Origin: an uncultured Myxococcales bacterium
GTDB lineage: Bacteria; Myxococcota_A; Polyangia; Polyangiales; Polyangiaceae
Length of the DNA stretch: 7,375 bases
Assembly: GCA_937949945.1 (NCBI GenBank)
Contig: CALFEQ010000061.1
Location: forward strand, 1-7,375
Direction: 5' to 3'
A program made the translations under genes and the position numbers. Below the pieces are notes generated by a model. The model was not told the origin of the DNA. It made no database searches and saw only the letters and a list, made by a program, of their open reading frames with translations. Position 1 is the first letter of the stretch, and every line of letters starts with the position of its first letter. Below are positions 6,066 through 7,375 of the stretch, in pieces.

Positions 6066-6072
6066 GTCGGAG

Positions 6073-6711
6073 ATGCGACCGCCGGCTTCGACCGCCTGCC
6101 TCGGGTTCCAACCGCGCCGCCGCGTCGCCGCCCGTGCGACGCTCGCCCTCTTCTCGGCCCTCGCGCTCGGGGCCTGTTCCCCGTCCGACCCGAACGTCGC
6201 CCAGGCCGACACGCCCATCCGGCTCAAGTCGCGCCCGGCACCTCCTCCGCCCGAGTCGACGAAGGTGACGGCGTTCTCGGTCGACATCGAGAACCTCAAC
6301 GTCGACAAGATCGCGATGCGCGACGGCGGCATCCGCCCCGACGGCAACCGTGATCTCGTCTTCCGCGCCACCGTCGAAGGCCCCGCCGACGCCCTCTACC
6401 TCATCAGCGTCGACGAGAAGGGCGAGCCTCTCTATGGCTTCCGCGCGGACACCATCATCGGGCACGAGGAGCTGCCGCACGAGCTGGGCAGCGTCGTCGA
6501 CGTCGGACGTCTCACGGTCTGGATCGCCGTCGTCGAAAATGGGCGCTTCATCAACGGCGACGGCGGCACGCTCGGCTACCTGCCGCCCGGCCCCCATCAC
6601 CTCAAGCTCTACGTCCCGAACACGGGCAACCTGCGGCCCGGCACCTACCTCCGGCTCTACGCGCGTGCCCCGAACGGCGGCTTGGCCAAAGGTCCGATCG
6701 TACGTTACTGA
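6073..6711 (+). CDS. Lipoprotein of unknown family
   Basis: 212 aa from ATG 6073. The N-terminus has a long basic n-region (QPRRRVAARA), a hydrophobic core LALFSALALG and the lipobox LGAC with Cys35. Ser at +2 suggests outer-membrane sorting by the E. coli rule. The mature protein (about 178 aa) starts with a disordered Pro-rich linker and continues as a beta-rich domain (about 70-212) without a family I recognise. Visible segments include VTAFSVDIENLNVDKIAMRDGG, ALYLISVDEKGEPLYGF, LTVWIAVVENGRF and PGTYLRLYARAPNGG; the alternating hydrophobic pattern would suit an Ig-like or other beta-sandwich fold (inference). An in-frame ATG at 6004 would add 23 residues upstream and overlap the DUF2804 start, so I prefer 6073. 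The gene is divergent from DUF2804, followed by a stem-loop at 6748-6767. Confidence 0.82.
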   Translation: MRPPASTACLGFQPRRRVAARATLALFSALALGACSPSDPNVAQADTPIRLKSRPAPPPPESTKVTAFSVDIENLNVDKIAMRDGGIRPDGNRDLVFRATVEGPADALYLISVDEKGEPLYGFRADTIIGHEELPHELGSVVDVGRLTVWIAVVENGRFINGDGGTLGYLPPGPHHLKLYVPNTGNLRPGTYLRLYARAPNGGLAKGPIVRY

Positions 6712-6747
6712 GCCACGCGCAAACCGAAACGACCGCTTCGACCTGCA

Positions 6748-6767
6748 CGGGAGTGGTAGCTCTCCCG
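6748..6767 (+). terminator. Weak stem-loop after the lipoprotein gene
   Basis: CGGGAG (6748-6753) and CTCCCG (6762-6767) pair in a 6-bp GC-rich stem with an 8-nt loop, 36 nt after the lipoprotein stop. No T tract follows, so it is not a canonical intrinsic terminator; it may slow or protect the 3' end. The rest of the 123-nt gap 6712-6834 shows nothing firm. Confidence 0.3.
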
Positions 6768-6822
6768 CCACCCGGAGACGGCGCGTCGCGTCGAATCCTG
6801 TATGGCAGGGTCGAGAGTGTTC

Positions 6823-6828
6823 TAGACT
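6823..6828 (+). promoter_or_regulatory. Putative -10 element of the gene at 6835
   Basis: TAGACT lies 6 nt before the ATG at 6835, with no Shine-Dalgarno between. The -35 region (about 6799-6805) is a poor match. The spacing equals that of TAAAGT before the DUF2804 start and would give a leaderless mRNA. Confidence 0.35.
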
Positions 6829-6834
6829 GCCCGC

Positions 6835-7260
6835 ATGACCATTCGTGGTTGGAACGACGCCTGGCAGCCGGTGTTCGACAGCCTGATTCGCATGAAGGCC
6901 TTGTGGCCGACGCGCGGCTGGAGCTGGGACCCGCGGCTGCTCTGCATCACGTCTTCCTTCACGACCGAGCAAGAGCCGCAAGCGCGAAAGGCGGTGCAGG
7001 TGGCCCTCCAGAACGAGTGGACCGCCACGACGATCGCGCGCGCGCCACAGCAGCTCCGCGACGTCGTCGAGCGCGCCGGCGGCATCCGCCACGGACAGCT
7101 CGCGCTGTCGACGGGCCCGGTCAACGGCCTGCTCGTCTACGGCCTCTGGTGGCCCTGGGGCGACGGCGAAACCATCTCCTGCCGCGTCGGCCTCGCCGAC
7201 GTCGATCCCAACCGCGAGCCTTACGTGCGCTTCCGCGACGTGTTCGGGGTGACGTTCTGA
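6835..7260 (+). CDS. Small Trp-rich cytoplasmic protein, function unknown
   Basis: 141 aa, no family recognised. It has no signal peptide and no membrane helix. Tryptophans cluster in WNDAWQP (6-12), WPTRGWSWD (about 24-32) and LWWPWGDGE (about 103-111). The N-terminal third contains a probable strand, DPRLLCITSSFTTE. A helix in the middle (EQEPQARKAVQVALQNEW) and another at about 66-80 are followed by beta-rich sequence (QLALSTGPVNGLLVYGLWWPWGDGETISCRVGLADV). The layout looks like a compact alpha/beta domain. Codon use matches its neighbours, which argues for a real gene. It is separated from the lipoprotein by 123 nt, so probably has its own promoter; a TAGACT hexamer 6 nt before the ATG fits this. 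A short tract of heptad repeats follows the stop codon. Confidence 0.75.
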   Translation: MTIRGWNDAWQPVFDSLIRMKALWPTRGWSWDPRLLCITSSFTTEQEPQARKAVQVALQNEWTATTIARAPQQLRDVVERAGGIRHGQLALSTGPVNGLLVYGLWWPWGDGETISCRVGLADVDPNREPYVRFRDVFGVTF

Positions 7261-7263
7261 GGG

Positions 7264-7298
7264 CAGACTTCAGTCTCCAGACTCCAGTCTCCAGTGAT
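7264..7298. repeat. Heptad tandem repeats, CAGWCTC type
   Basis: Five consecutive 7-bp units read CAGACTT, CAGTCTC, CAGACTC, CAGTCTC and CAGTGAT, starting 4 bases after the stop at 7260. The unit CAGACTC is also an arm of the inverted repeat at 1135-1153. There is no coding signal in this stretch. Confidence 0.8.
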
Positions 7299-7328
7299 GA
7301 GGACTGGCGACGGCCATCCTCCCGATCC

Positions 7329-7345
7329 CGCCGCCGAAGGCGGCG
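7329..7345 (+). terminator. Strong GC hairpin between the heptad tracts
   Basis: CGCCGCC (7329-7335), loop GAA, GGCGGCG (7339-7345): a perfect 7-bp all-GC stem. It is 69 nt after the stop of the 6835-7260 gene. No T tract follows, so termination is possible but unproven; it may instead be the core of a repeat element flanked by heptads on both sides. Confidence 0.4.
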
Positions 7346-7348
7346 CAA

Positions 7349-7375
7349 ACCGAGGACCGAGGTCTGAGGACTGAG
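7349..7375. repeat. Second heptad tract, ACYGAGG type, running off the window
   Basis: Units ACCGAGG, ACCGAGG, TCTGAGG and the partial ACTGAG reach the window end. On the opposite strand the unit reads CAGTCCT in rotation, close to the CAGTCTC unit at 7264-7298, so the two tracts are roughly in inverted orientation around the hairpin at 7329-7345. The tract probably continues beyond the window. Confidence 0.75.

Noticed and set aside
6004..6072. ATG at 6004 as start of the lipoprotein
   Set aside because: It overlaps the DUF2804 start codon and pushes the signal peptide 23 residues inward; ATG 6073 gives a sensible lipoprotein.
6052..7092. 346-aa minus-strand frame opposite the lipoprotein and the Trp-rich protein
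   Set aside because: Arg/Asp/Glu-rich shadow spanning two plus-strand genes and their gap.

Overview
This is a GC-rich (roughly 70% GC) bacterial window with strongly GC-biased third codon positions. It carries several small lipoproteins of no recognised family, and simple-sequence tracts at both ends. The style suggests a large-genome Gram-negative such as a myxobacterium (Myxococcota, Polyangia-like), but this is an inference from composition and gene style; no taxonomic marker is present. I see no rRNA, tRNA, CRISPR array, transposase, integrase or phage gene.

Layout, left to right. (1) 1-90 is a hexanucleotide tandem repeat. (2) 94-1130, minus strand, holds a likely two-gene unit: a Gly/Tyr/Pro-rich lipoprotein followed by a small two-helix membrane protein with a PH-like cytoplasmic domain. 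(3) 1131-1268 is a divergent promoter region with an inverted repeat and a sigma70-like promoter. (4) 1269-3481, plus strand, is a translationally coupled pair: a TPM-domain membrane protein and a membrane-anchored protein with two Tim44-like domains, each followed by a CX2C-X11-CX2C zinc ribbon. (5) 3507-4856, minus, is an APC-superfamily amino-acid permease convergent with the pair. (6) 4857-5021 is a gap that may encode a 26-residue hydrophobic micro-protein on the plus strand. (7) 5022-6005, minus, is a DUF2804 protein. (8) 6006-6072 is a compact divergent promoter region. (9) 6073-6711, plus, is an unrecognised lipoprotein. (10) 6835-7260, plus, is an unrecognised small Trp-rich soluble protein. 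(11) 7261-7375 is repeat DNA with 7-bp periodicity and a strong GC hairpin.

How the genes work together. The only firm functional partnership is the TPM/Tim44 pair, whose stop and start codons overlap. Both proteins are predicted to sit in the inner membrane, with the duplicated Tim44/zinc-ribbon part in the cytoplasm. The others look like independent housekeeping or envelope genes.

Two signals are not explained by the genes. First, an identical inverted repeat, CGAGCACG-N12-CGTGCTCG, occurs in two different intergenic regions (3491-3518 and 6020-6047). Second, several start codons lack a Shine-Dalgarno sequence but have a TANNNT (-10-like) hexamer 6-10 nt upstream, a pattern expected for leaderless mRNAs.
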